Source: Halorubellus litoreus
Lineage (GTDB): Archaea; Halobacteriota; Halobacteria; Halobacteriales; Natrialbaceae
Assembly: GCF_037081675.1 (NCBI RefSeq)
Contig: NZ_JAZAQL010000005.1
Span: 124,001-188,000, forward strand
DNA length: 64,000 bases
Reading direction: 5' to 3'
Shown: positions 14,887 through 23,262 of the stretch, piece after piece
Position numbering within the stretch: position 1 is the stretch's first letter
How the letters are laid out: the number at the start of each line of letters is the position of its first letter
Made by a program: the position numbers and the translations under genes
The notes under the pieces: model-generated
Databases searched by the model: none
Seen by the model: the letters and a program-made list of their open reading frames with translations, nothing else
What the model was told of the DNA's origin: nothing

Positions 14887-16731
14887 TCAGTACGAGCGTT
14901 CCTTGGGCTCGTACGTCTTGTTCTCGCCCTCGAGGATGACCGGACGGAAGAACACCTGGGGTTCGCCGTCGTGCCATCCGATGAGCGTGTGCTTCAGCCA
15001 CTCCTCGTCCTTGCGTTCCTGGTGCTCCTTGCGCCAGTGCGCGCCGCGGAACTCGTCGCGGACGAGCGCGCCCATCGCTATCGTCTCGGCGATGTCGATG
15101 AGGTTCCGCGTCTCGATCGTATGCTGGAGGTCCGTGTTGAACGTGCGACTCGGGTCCTCGACGTACACGTCCTCGTAGGCCTCGCGGATGTCGCGGATGT
15201 CCCGCAGTGCTTGCTTCACGCCTTCCTCCTCGCGGAAGACGTTCACGTTCTGCGTCATCGTCTTCTGGAGGCGTTCGCGGATCTGGGAGTGCTTCACGCC
15301 CTCTTCCTTCGAGAGCATCTCCTCGACGCGTTCGCGTTCGGCTTCGACCTCGCGTTCGACGACTGCGGTCGGGTCCTGCGTGACCGCGCCACCGTCCGCG
15401 GCAGCGGTCTCGCCACCGGCGCCACTGATACCGGCTTCGCCCGGCTGGACCGGCATCTCGGTGTCGTCGTACTCGATGTCGCCGCGTTCGCCCGTCTCGA
15501 TCTTCGGCTCGCCCATGTCGGCACCTGCGGCGTGCTTGCCGGCGCGCGCACCGAACACGATGAGTTCCGGGAGCGCGTTCCCGCCGAGGCGGTTCGCGCC
15601 GTGCACGCTCACGCACGCCGTCTCGCCGGCCGCGTACAGGCCCTCGATACAGGTGTGCCCGTTCTCGTCGGTCTCGACGCCACCCATCTGGTAGTGCTGC
15701 CCGGGCTTGACCGGCATCGGCTCGACGAGCCCGTCCACGCCCTCGAAGTCCTCCGCGAGGTGGAGGATGTTCTCCAGGCGGTCCATGATGCGTTCCTCGC
15801 CGAGGTGACGCATGTCGAGCATCACGTACTCGTCCTCGAACCCACGCCCTTCGTTGACCTCCGTCAGTTCGGCGCGGGAGACGACGTCGCGGCTCGCGAG
15901 CTCGCCTTCGTTGTTCGCGTACCCGTGTTCGAACATGAACCGCTCCCCGTCGGCGTTGTAGAGGATACCGCCCTCCCCGCGGACGCCTTCGGAGATGAGA
16001 ACGCCAGTGCTCGGGAGCGTCGTCGGGTGGAACTGCACGAACTCCATGTCCTCCAGCGGCACGCCGGCGCGGTACGCGATGGCGTACCCGTCACCGGTGT
16101 TCGCGACCGCGTTCGTCGTGTGGTCGAACGCCTGCCCGGGGCCGCCAGTCGCGAGGATGACGCCGTTCTTCGCCTTGAAGCCGGCAATCTCGCCGGTCTT
16201 GATGTCCATCGCGACGCAGCCGTGGCACGTGCGCTCGCTCGGGTCGTCCTCGTCCGTGACCGCGACGTCCTGCACGTACCACTCGTCGTACACCTCGATA
16301 CCTCGCTTCACGACCTGCTCGTACATCGTGTGCAGGAGGTGATGCCCGGTCTCGGCGCCCGCGTACGTCGTTCGCGGGAACGACAGCCCGCCGAACGGCC
16401 GCTGGCTGACGGTGCCGTCGTCCTCGCGACTGAACGGCATCCCCCAGTGCTCGATCTGGATGACCTCCTCCGGGGCGTCCTGCGCCAGGGTCTCGACCGC
16501 GGGGGCGTCCCCGAGGTAGTCCGAGCCCTTCATCGTGTCGTACGCGTGCAACTCCCAGTCGTCGCCCTCTCGGAGTGCCGCGTTGATGCCGCCTTCCGCC
16601 GCGCCCGTGTGCGAGCGCACCGGATGGAGTTTCGTGACGATAGCCACGTCCGCGCCTTCTTCGTGGGCAGCGATCGCCGCGCGGAGTCCCGCGCCGCCAC
16701 CGCCGACCACGATTACGTCGTGTTCGTACAT
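14887..16731 (-). CDS. sdhA: Succinate dehydrogenase flavoprotein subunit
   Basis: 614 aa, last gene of sdhCDBA. Oxidises succinate to fumarate in the citric acid cycle and passes electrons to SdhB. N-terminal FAD-binding Rossmann motif VVGGGGAGLRAAIAAHEEGA; the covalent-flavin His lies in RSHTGAAEGGINAAL (about residue 40); a capping/active-site region includes HPTTLPSTGVL and RLGGNALPELIVFGARAG. Near residues 420-455 there is a Gly/Ala-rich insertion (GEAGISGAGGETAAADGGAV) that most SdhA proteins lack. The C-terminus ends in KTYEPKERSY as is usual for the family. Confidence 0.96.
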   Translation of the reverse strand: MYEHDVIVVGGGGAGLRAAIAAHEEGADVAIVTKLHPVRSHTGAAEGGINAALREGDDWELHAYDTMKGSDYLGDAPAVETLAQDAPEEVIQIEHWGMPFSREDDGTVSQRPFGGLSFPRTTYAGAETGHHLLHTMYEQVVKRGIEVYDEWYVQDVAVTDEDDPSERTCHGCVAMDIKTGEIAGFKAKNGVILATGGPGQAFDHTTNAVANTGDGYAIAYRAGVPLEDMEFVQFHPTTLPSTGVLISEGVRGEGGILYNADGERFMFEHGYANNEGELASRDVVSRAELTEVNEGRGFEDEYVMLDMRHLGEERIMDRLENILHLAEDFEGVDGLVEPMPVKPGQHYQMGGVETDENGHTCIEGLYAAGETACVSVHGANRLGGNALPELIVFGARAGKHAAGADMGEPKIETGERGDIEYDDTEMPVQPGEAGISGAGGETAAADGGAVTQDPTAVVEREVEAERERVEEMLSKEEGVKHSQIRERLQKTMTQNVNVFREEEGVKQALRDIRDIREAYEDVYVEDPSRTFNTDLQHTIETRNLIDIAETIAMGALVRDEFRGAHWRKEHQERKDEEWLKHTLIGWHDGEPQVFFRPVILEGENKTYEPKERSY

Positions 16732-16765
16732 GTTGAGTGCTTAGGATTCGATGACTTGAAGTTGT

Positions 16766-17659
16766 CTACCAGAACTTCAGGTTGTTCTTCACGGCTTCGC
16801 GCTTGAGTTCCTGGATGTGCTCGGTGAGCGGGATGTCCTTCGGACAGACCTCGGTGCACGAAAACTGCGTCTGGCACCGCCAGACGCCGTGTTCCTGTTC
16901 GAGGATGCGGAGTCGGTGCTCCTCGAGCTCCTCCTGGTCCTCGCGCTCGTCCATGTAGAACCGGTACGCCTTGTTGATCGCCGCCGGCCCCAGGTACTCG
17001 TTGTCGCCCGCCGCGATGTTACACGAGGACATGCACGCGCCACACCAGATGCAGCGCGTACTCATCTTGATCTTCTCGCGGTTCTCCCGGGTCTGCTTCT
17101 GCTCCTCACCACTCGGCGCGTTCTCGTCGCCCTGGAAGTACGGCTCCACCGAGTGCATCTGGTCGTAGAAGTGCTGCATGTCCACGACGAGGTCCTTCAC
17201 GACGTCCTGGTGCGGGAGCGGTTCGACGCGAACCGGCCAGTCCAGGTCGCTCATCTGGGTCTTACAACAGAGACGCTGCTGGCCGTTGACGAACATCGCG
17301 TCCGACCCACAGACCGCCTGCCGGCACGAGTGCCGGAACGTCAGCGACGGGTCGTAGTGGTCGCGCGCGTACATGAGCGCGTCCAGGACCGTCATCCCCT
17401 TCGTGAACGGGACGTGGAACTCGTCGAACCGCGGTTCCTGTTTCCCTTCGACCTCGGGGTCGTACCGGAAGACCTTCAGTTGGACCGAGCGCTCGGCGGC
17501 CTCGATCTCCTCCTGGGCCTTCTTCTGGGCGTCCCGATAGCTGGCGGCCTCGGCCTTCTTCGCCATCCGCTTGTCCTGGGGTGATTCGGCCGACGCGTCA
17601 GCCTCCGCCTCGGCGCTCGACTCCGCCTCCGCTTCCTGTTCTGGTACTTGCGTGCTCAT
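16766..17659 (-). CDS. sdhB: Succinate dehydrogenase iron-sulfur subunit
   Basis: 297 aa from the ATG at 17659, 2 nt after the sdhD stop. N-terminal about 60 residues are an acidic, charged extension; the catalytic part starts at VQLKVFRYDPEVEGK. The [2Fe-2S] ligands lie in SCRQAVCGSDAMFVNGQQRL followed by CC; an Asp replaces the third Cys of the CxxC-type motif, as in some bacterial enzymes. The ferredoxin-like C-terminal domain has CIWCGACMSSC and CTEVCPKDIP for the [4Fe-4S] and [3Fe-4S] clusters. Relays electrons from SdhA to the membrane quinone site. Confidence 0.96.
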   Translation of the reverse strand: MSTQVPEQEAEAESSAEAEADASAESPQDKRMAKKAEAASYRDAQKKAQEEIEAAERSVQLKVFRYDPEVEGKQEPRFDEFHVPFTKGMTVLDALMYARDHYDPSLTFRHSCRQAVCGSDAMFVNGQQRLCCKTQMSDLDWPVRVEPLPHQDVVKDLVVDMQHFYDQMHSVEPYFQGDENAPSGEEQKQTRENREKIKMSTRCIWCGACMSSCNIAAGDNEYLGPAAINKAYRFYMDEREDQEELEEHRLRILEQEHGVWRCQTQFSCTEVCPKDIPLTEHIQELKREAVKNNLKFW

Positions 17660-17661
17660 TG

Positions 17662-18039
17662 TTAGACGAGGTCCGTCATCGCGAGTGCGACGCGCGTGCC
17701 CTGCACGACGAGCAACACTCCGGCGAGGCCGAGGATGCCCTGTGCCGCGCGCTTCTGGATGCCCTTGATGCCCTGGTTCACCATCGCGTTGTAGATGCCG
17801 TTGACGCCGTGGAACGTCGCGGTGACGAGGAACAGCCACATCGTCGCGAAGTACCCGACCTGACTCATCCGCGCGGACGTGCCGGCGAACGTGATCTCGT
17901 ACGCGTGGTGGTAGAAGTGCAGGAGGAAGAAGTGGAACGCGAGAACGACGATGAGGAACGCCGCGGTGATGCGCTGGAAGAGCCAGCCCCAGCCACCGCG
18001 CTCGAAGGACGTCGGCGCGCCACTGGTCTCTGCGGCCAT
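17662..18039 (-). CDS. sdhD: Succinate dehydrogenase membrane anchor subunit D
   Basis: 125 aa with three membrane helices (RITAAFLIVVLAFHFFLLHF, FATMWLFLVTATFHGVNGIY, GILGLAGVLLVVQGTRVALA). Several His residues (FHFFLLHFYHHAY and TFHGVNG) are placed to bind haem b. Start codon overlaps the sdhC stop (TGATG). Anchors SdhAB to the membrane and contributes to the quinone site with SdhC. Confidence 0.92.
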   Translation of the reverse strand: MAAETSGAPTSFERGGWGWLFQRITAAFLIVVLAFHFFLLHFYHHAYEITFAGTSARMSQVGYFATMWLFLVTATFHGVNGIYNAMVNQGIKGIQKRAAQGILGLAGVLLVVQGTRVALAMTDLV

Positions 18040-18440
18040 CAGGCGCCACCTCCGAGGCCCGCGAGGAACGTCGGAACGCTCGCGACGACGATCGCGCCCG
18101 TCAGGACGAGCGACGCGTAGAAGCTCTTATCTTGCGACCCGAGCCCGATGCCGAGGTCGACGAGCAGCAGTCGCGTGCCGTTCAGGATGTGGAAGACGGC
18201 CGTGGACAGCAGCCCGATCTCGAGGATGCGAACGATGAAGATGCTTTCGAGACTCTGGAGCGTCTGCGTGTACGTTTCTGCGCCGGTCGTTGCCGTGGAG
18301 AGGACGGCGATGTGCGTGAAGAGGTAGCCGACGAGGATCCATCCGGTGAACTTGTGGAAGATCCACGCCCACATGCCGGCCTGGAACTCCTTCCACCGGC
18401 CGAAGTCCTCGACGAGACCGCGGTTGTAAGACTGGCTCAT
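18039..18440 (-). CDS. sdhC: Succinate dehydrogenase cytochrome b subunit C
   Basis: 133 aa, first gene of the operon. Contains FQAGMWAWIFHKFTGWILVG, the SdhC signature with the quinone-site Trp/His/Lys area, then THIAVLS and VFHILNGTRLLLVDLG with the haem His. Three membrane helices. Minus-strand sequence TAACTTCTATACC about 30 nt before the ATG looks like the operon promoter. Gene order C-D-B-A is standard for haloarchaea. Confidence 0.93.
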   Translation of the reverse strand: MSQSYNRGLVEDFGRWKEFQAGMWAWIFHKFTGWILVGYLFTHIAVLSTATTGAETYTQTLQSLESIFIVRILEIGLLSTAVFHILNGTRLLLVDLGIGLGSQDKSFYASLVLTGAIVVASVPTFLAGLGGGA

Positions 18441-18653
18441 GCTCTATGCGGGACGCTTGGACCGTACCGGTATAGAAGTTACTACCTCGGCGTCCAAGAT
18501 GGCGGTTCGACGGCGTCGCGACGGGGGTTCTCGCTGGCTGGGCGGTGTCGCAGAACGAGTCGACGGTGTGCGAGCGACGGTTGGCGGCGTTCGAACCGAA
18601 CCCGTTCGGTCGCGCGACGGTCAGTGGGTGGTCGCGCTCGCGCTGCTCGACCG

Positions 18654-18701
18654 GGCGTTCGCGGGCGCGTCGATGGAGTCAGGCGTTCGCGGGCGCGTCG
18701 A
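18654..18701. repeat. Short direct repeat spanning the aspartoacylase stop codon
   Basis: GGCGTTCGCGGGCGCGTCGA occurs at 18682-18701, inside the last codons of the aspartoacylase gene, and again at 18654-18673, just past its stop, with a 28-bp period. This is a small tandem duplication of the gene's 3' end. The rest of 18441-18678 shows nothing else recognisable. Confidence 0.7.
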
Positions 18702-19719
18702 CGGCGGTCGGCGTCTGGTCGCGTTCGAGCGCGCGCCGCGTCGGTTCGTCGAGTTCGACGAGGTGACAGAGCGGGTTCCCCGGGTAGACGACGGGGTTCT
18801 CGAGGATGCCGACGAGGACGCCCGTGAACGGGGCTTCGACGGCGGTGTTGTCCTCCTTGAACGGACTCGTGATGGTGCAGATGCGGTCGCCTTCGTGGAC
18901 GAGGCTCCCGCACTCGAAGTGCATGTCGACCATGCCGCCGGCGTCGGCGCGCAGCCACGTCTTCTCGTCGTTGTCCTCGACGACGGTCCGCCACCCCGGC
19001 CAGCTCACGGCCTCCTGCGCGAGGAGGCCGTACTCGGCGAGGACGCTCCGGACGCCGTCGAGCGCGCGGTCGATGAGGCGACGCTGGAAGCGGTGGGCTT
19101 CCCCCATCTCGATGGTGATGGTGGGGACGCCGGCGTCGCTGGCCTCCCGGCGGAGGGTGCCGCTGGGGCCGTCGCTGGAGATGATGACGTTCGAGGAGAA
19201 CGCGTTCGCGAGGCGCGAGACGTCGTCGTCGGCCATGTCGGCGCGGACGTGGAGCATGTTCGTTCGGCCGCGCGTTGACGTGTGGAGGTCGATGCCGAGG
19301 TCGCACGGCTCCACGAAGTTCGTGAAGATGCGGTGCGCCATGCGCTTCGCGCTCGTCGAGTCCTCGCGTCCCGGGAACGACCGGTTCAGGTCGCGGTCGT
19401 AGATCGGGAGGTAGCGTTGCTGCGCGAGGAACCCGGGGACGTTCAGGACGGGCATGCAGACGAGCGTCCCCCGGAGGTCCGCGAGGTCCCACTCGTGGGC
19501 GACCTCGCGGACGACCTCGATGCCGTTCAGTTCGTCGCCGTGCGCGGCCGCGGAGAGGAACACGGTCGGGCCGGCGTGCTCGCCGTTGATGATGGTCACT
19601 GGGATGCGGACTGGGTCACCGAGGTACGTCTCGCTGATACCGTAGCGGATGTTCGCGGTCTCCCCGGGGTCCACGCGGCCCCCGTTGTACGTGAACGCGT
19701 CCGCCGCGTCGTCGCTCAT
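18679..19719 (-). CDS. Succinylglutamate desuccinylase/aspartoacylase family hydrolase
   Basis: 346 aa from the ATG at 19719. Zn-dependent carboxypeptidase-like fold: zinc ligands in AAAHGDELNGIEV (HxxE) and DLHTSTRG, catalytic Glu in VPTITIEMGEAHRF. The C-terminal 90 residues (from about ADAGGMVDMHFECGSLVHEG) form a barrel-sandwich/lipoyl-like domain usual in the family. It should cleave an amide between an acyl or amino acid group and an amino acid side chain or terminus. It is divergent (96 bp) from a GNAT gene and a RimK-type ligase gene, a grouping that suggests attachment and removal of an amide-linked residue. Confidence 0.85.
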   Translation of the reverse strand: MSDDAADAFTYNGGRVDPGETANIRYGISETYLGDPVRIPVTIINGEHAGPTVFLSAAAHGDELNGIEVVREVAHEWDLADLRGTLVCMPVLNVPGFLAQQRYLPIYDRDLNRSFPGREDSTSAKRMAHRIFTNFVEPCDLGIDLHTSTRGRTNMLHVRADMADDDVSRLANAFSSNVIISSDGPSGTLRREASDAGVPTITIEMGEAHRFQRRLIDRALDGVRSVLAEYGLLAQEAVSWPGWRTVVEDNDEKTWLRADAGGMVDMHFECGSLVHEGDRICTITSPFKEDNTAVEAPFTGVLVGILENPVVYPGNPLCHLVELDEPTRRALERDQTPTAVDAPANA

Positions 19720-19815
19720 GACTCGCCTTCGGTCGTCGGCACGTAAATGCCTGCAGGTCGCGCACCGGTGAAGTTGGGACGGACCGTTATTACGGATGGT
19801 GTCGTACTGGTTGTC

Positions 19816-20568
19816 ATGGAGGTACGTGACGCGACTGCTGACGACTTCGAAGCGATGCGGCGGACCGCCGCGGCGTCGATGCACGAGTCCTACGATTCGT
19901 TCCTCGATCCGGAGACCATCGACGCCGCGCTCGACGAATGGTACGGTGCTGACACGCTCGCGGCGCAAGTGACCGCCGAGGGCGCGCTCCTGTACGTCGC
20001 CGTCGAGGACGACGACGTCGTCGGGTTCGTGCAGGCGGAGACGGTCTCGAAGGACCCCGTGGAGGGGCGCGTGCTCTGGCTGCACGTGCATCCGGACGCG
20101 CGCGGTGACGGCGTCGGGTCGCGCCTGTTCGTTCGCGCGCAGGAGGCGCTCGTCGACGCGGGCGCGGAACGCATCACGGGCGTCGTCCTGGAGGGGAACG
20201 ACCTGGGGACGGCGTTCTACGAGGGGCACGGGTTCACGCGCGCCGGTGAACGCGAGGTGGAGGTCGGCGACGAATCCTACGCCGAGGCCATCTACGTGCA
20301 GGGCGAGTCCGGCGGGACGGAGTGGGAGAGCCTCGACGAGTACGACGTCGACGGTCGGTCGGTGTACGTGAGTTACAGCGAGGCCGACCGCGGGTCGAAC
20401 GGCCCGCTGTACACGGCGTACAGCGACCCGGACCGCGAGCAGAAGTACGGGTTCTTCTGTGGCGCGTGCCACTCGTTCGACGTGTCGATGGACTCGATGG
20501 GCGTCGTCGAGTGCAACGACTGCGAGAACCGCCGGAAGGCGACGCGCTGGGACGCGTCGTACCTCTGA
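19816..20568 (+). CDS. GNAT acetyltransferase fused to a C-terminal zinc-ribbon domain (DUF5816-like)
   Basis: 250 aa from ATG 19816. Residues 1-155 are a GNAT fold: acetyl-CoA loop in VLWLHVHPDARGDGVGSRLF (the Q/RxxGxG/A-like motif) and the usual EGNDLGTAFYEGHGFTRAGE near its end. Residues about 175-250 form a separate domain with a CGAC...CNDC zinc ribbon (FFCGACHSFDVSMDSMGVVE then CNDCENRR), matching my recollection of DUF5816. An N-acetyltransferase with a metal-bound module that probably chooses the substrate. Lies between the divergent aspartoacylase and the downstream RimK gene. Confidence 0.85.
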   Translation: MEVRDATADDFEAMRRTAAASMHESYDSFLDPETIDAALDEWYGADTLAAQVTAEGALLYVAVEDDDVVGFVQAETVSKDPVEGRVLWLHVHPDARGDGVGSRLFVRAQEALVDAGAERITGVVLEGNDLGTAFYEGHGFTRAGEREVEVGDESYAEAIYVQGESGGTEWESLDEYDVDGRSVYVSYSEADRGSNGPLYTAYSDPDREQKYGFFCGACHSFDVSMDSMGVVECNDCENRRKATRWDASYL

Positions 20569-20720
20569 ACGCCGCGCGAACCCAACGTTCGACGGCCTGG
20601 ATACGAAGGCCGTCGCCGTCCGGCGGTCACGTCGAAGCCGTCGGGGAAACAGTGACTGAGACCCTCACGCGCTTGATACAAGTCTATCAGGGAACGCTTT
20701 TGGAACCCCCGTGAGTGGGT

Positions 20721-22082
20721 ATGGACATGAACGGTTCTTCCGGTGTACGCGTCGGCGTTCTCAGCTTCCACAACAGCAAGGAGTCCAAAGCGATCTGTAA
20801 CGCGGTCGAGGACCTCGGGCACGAACCCGAGTGGCTCCGCGAGGAGAACACGACGATTCGCGTGCGCGGCGACGACGTGGAGCTGACACCCGACGTCGAC
20901 GTGGTCGCGAACCGGATGCTGCTCTCGAACACCGAGCAGCCCTGCGAGGAGCTCGGTATCGCGAACACGATTCAGAGCCTGCGACCGATGCTGAACACGC
21001 CGAACGCGACGCTGCGTGCGTCCCACAAGTTCGCGACCGCCGGTGCGCTCGCAGAGGCCGATATCCAGGTCCCGGACGCGCTGATGGCGCTCGACTCGAC
21101 GGCGCTGAACGCCGCGCGCGACGACTTCGGTGAGGAAGCGGTGTACAAGACCGCTATCGGCACGCACGGCGGTGGGACGTGGAAGGTCACGCGCGACGAG
21201 CACGTGAACCCGAAGGTCGGGAACCGGTACGCGTTCCTGCAGTCGCTCATCGAGCGCGACGGCCAGAAGCACCGCGACATCCGCGTGTACGTCGTCGGCG
21301 ACGACGTCGTCGGCGCGATGTACCGGTATGCACCGGACAACGACTGGCGGACGAACGTCGCGCTCGGCGGGAGCGTCGAGGACGCGACCGACGACCTCCC
21401 CGAGGAGGTCGTCGACATCGCGACGAAGGCCTCCGAGGTCGTCGGCCTGGACTACGCTGGCGTCGACATCGTCGAGGGGAACGACGGCTGGTTCGTGCTC
21501 GAGGTCAACCCGACCGCGGGCTTCAAGGGCCTGTACGAGGCGACCGGGCGGAGTCCGGCGCCGTACATCGCGAAGCTCGCCATCGAGCGCGCCGGCGGGA
21601 CGGTCGACCAGGAGCGCGTGCGCGAGCTCTCCGCGACGCTCGACGATTCGGTGCCGTCGTGTAAGCCGCGGCTGCCGACGTCGGACTCGGACGAACCCGT
21701 CATCGTCGGGTACACCGAGGAGGTCGTCGTGCACGGCACGCAGGGGTCGAAGACGGTGGTGGCGAAGTCCGACACGGGCGCGACGCGGACGAGCATCGAC
21801 ACGAGTCTCGCCGCGGAGATCGGCGCGGGCCCGATCAAGTCCGTGATGAAGGTGAAGTCCGGGAGCCTGAAGTCCGGGAAGTCCCGGCCCGTGGTCGACC
21901 TCGTGGTCGGCGTCGGCGGCCGCCAGCACACGGTCACGGCGAGCGTCGAGGACCGCAGTCACATGGACTACCCGCTCCTGCTCGGGCGGGACATCCTCGG
22001 GAACTACCAGGTGGACGTTTCGAAGACCGTCGACGGGAACGACGAGGCGAACGAGGAAGAGGAGGAGAGCCTCGAGGAGTAG
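20721..22082 (+). CDS. RimK-type ATP-grasp ligase fused to retropepsin-like protease domain
   Basis: 453 aa, started at ATG 20721 (an in-frame GTG lies 6 nt earlier). Residues 1-300 are a RimK-type ATP-grasp ligase that forms an amide from a carboxylate, ATP and an amine: central domain with KTAIGTHGGGTWKV and Mg site in DGWFVLEVNPTAGFKGLYEA. Residues about 325-440 are a retropepsin-like domain with active-site triad KSDTGATRTSID and the YPLLLGRDIL strand, like the RimB-type protease partners. Fusion of ligase and protease in one chain suggests that one tailors the product or target of the other. The acidic C-terminus (NEEEEESLEE) abuts the convergent azlD gene. Confidence 0.86.
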   Translation: MDMNGSSGVRVGVLSFHNSKESKAICNAVEDLGHEPEWLREENTTIRVRGDDVELTPDVDVVANRMLLSNTEQPCEELGIANTIQSLRPMLNTPNATLRASHKFATAGALAEADIQVPDALMALDSTALNAARDDFGEEAVYKTAIGTHGGGTWKVTRDEHVNPKVGNRYAFLQSLIERDGQKHRDIRVYVVGDDVVGAMYRYAPDNDWRTNVALGGSVEDATDDLPEEVVDIATKASEVVGLDYAGVDIVEGNDGWFVLEVNPTAGFKGLYEATGRSPAPYIAKLAIERAGGTVDQERVRELSATLDDSVPSCKPRLPTSDSDEPVIVGYTEEVVVHGTQGSKTVVAKSDTGATRTSIDTSLAAEIGAGPIKSVMKVKSGSLKSGKSRPVVDLVVGVGGRQHTVTASVEDRSHMDYPLLLGRDILGNYQVDVSKTVDGNDEANEEEEESLEE

Positions 22083-22421
22083 TCAGAGCGCTTCGAGCGT
22101 CCAGAGTGCGGCCATCCCGACGGCTATCGTCGCGGGCACGTTCTCGGTCTTCCAGGCGACGAGCGCCGCGAGTGCCGCGGCCGGGAGTTTCGGGGAGTAC
22201 GCGACCGCGGGGAGGACCGTGGCTGTGGGTTCGACGACGATCACCGCGGGGACGACGAGCGCGGCGAGGACGGCTGCGGGAACGAACTCGAGTGCGCGTT
22301 CGACCCGGGGTGGGATCTCGTCGACGCGGCCGACGACGACGACGAACGACGCTTTGAGCGCGAACGTGCCGAGGCCACCGGCGAGGACGACGAGCCAGAG
22401 CGTCGCGTCGCTGGCGGTCAC
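22083..22421 (-). CDS. azlD: AzlD-type branched-chain amino acid exporter subunit
   Basis: 112 aa with about four short hydrophobic helices (LVVLAGGLGTFALKASFVVV, FVPAAVLAALVVPAVIV, LPAAALAALVAWKT, TIAVGMAALWTL) and the AzlD hallmark PPRVERALEFVPAAVLAAL. Pairs with AzlC in the LIV-E exporter family. Its start overlaps the azlC end by 4 nt. Confidence 0.88.
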   Translation of the reverse strand: MTASDATLWLVVLAGGLGTFALKASFVVVVGRVDEIPPRVERALEFVPAAVLAALVVPAVIVVEPTATVLPAVAYSPKLPAAALAALVAWKTENVPATIAVGMAALWTLEAL

Positions 22422-23137
22422 GAGCCCTCACCTGCGGGGGTGTCGTTCGGCGTCTCGCGCGTCACTTCGAGCGCGGTCGCGGCGAGCACGCCGAGGAGGG
22501 CGGCGACGACGAGCGAGACGTCGTAGGGAAGATTCGTGCCGAGGACGGTGCCGGCGCCGCCGACGACGGCGGCGAGCGCGCTCGGTGCGCCCTTGACGTT
22601 CGGAACGAGGAGGGCGAGGAACGTCAGTGGGATGGCGAACTCGAGCGAGAGCCCGGGCGGGACCTGTGCGCCGACGAGGACGCCCGTTATCGTCGCGATC
22701 TGCCACACGACCCAGAGCGTCGCGGCGGCGCCGACGTAGTACCACTTGCGGCGCGACGGACTCCGGTCGTTGTCCTGGTAGTCGACGAGCGCGACCGCGT
22801 ACGCCTGGTCGGTCATGAGGTACGCGAGGAGCGCGCGCCAGCGAGTGGAGAACGCGCGGAAGTGCGGAGCGATGCTCGCGGCGTACATCGGGTAGCGGAG
22901 GTTCACGACGAGGATGGTCGCGACGACGACGGCCGCGGGCGATCCCTTGGCCAGCAGTTCGACGGCGGCGAGCTGGGCGGCGCCCGCGAACACGACCGCG
23001 GACATCGCCGCGGCGACGGTCGGCGGGAGTCCGCGGTCGACAGCGGTGACGCCGTAGACGAGGCCGAACGGGACGACGCCGAGGAGGAACGGCGTCATCG
23101 CTCGCATGCCGTCGAGCGCGTCGGCGCGAGCGCTCAC
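22418..23137 (-). CDS. azlC: AzlC-type branched-chain amino acid exporter subunit
   Basis: 239 aa. The reading frame is open much further upstream, but that would overlap the glycosylase gene; the GTG at 23137 (VSARADALDGMRAMTPFLLG) has a GGTGAT ribosome site 6-9 nt before it and gives the normal family length. About six or seven membrane helices, with the AzlC signature FGLVYGVTAVDRGL and VVNLRYPMYAASIAPHFRAF. Exports branched-chain amino acids with AzlD. Confidence 0.87.
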   Translation of the reverse strand: MSARADALDGMRAMTPFLLGVVPFGLVYGVTAVDRGLPPTVAAAMSAVVFAGAAQLAAVELLAKGSPAAVVVATILVVNLRYPMYAASIAPHFRAFSTRWRALLAYLMTDQAYAVALVDYQDNDRSPSRRKWYYVGAAATLWVVWQIATITGVLVGAQVPPGLSLEFAIPLTFLALLVPNVKGAPSALAAVVGGAGTVLGTNLPYDVSLVVAALLGVLAATALEVTRETPNDTPAGEGS

Positions 23138-23262
23138 GGCGACATCACCGGCGGCGACGCTCTCGTCTCGGTCATGCCAGAATCCGACGACGCCCCCACC
23201 AATCGGTCTTTGGGTCGGGGCAGTCGCGACGGTCGATGCGACCGGCTCGGGTGGCTTCGCGG

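Noticed and set aside
14827..16806. 659-codon plus-strand frame over sdhA
   Set aside because: Antisense of a well-conserved succinate dehydrogenase gene; composition follows the complementary codons.
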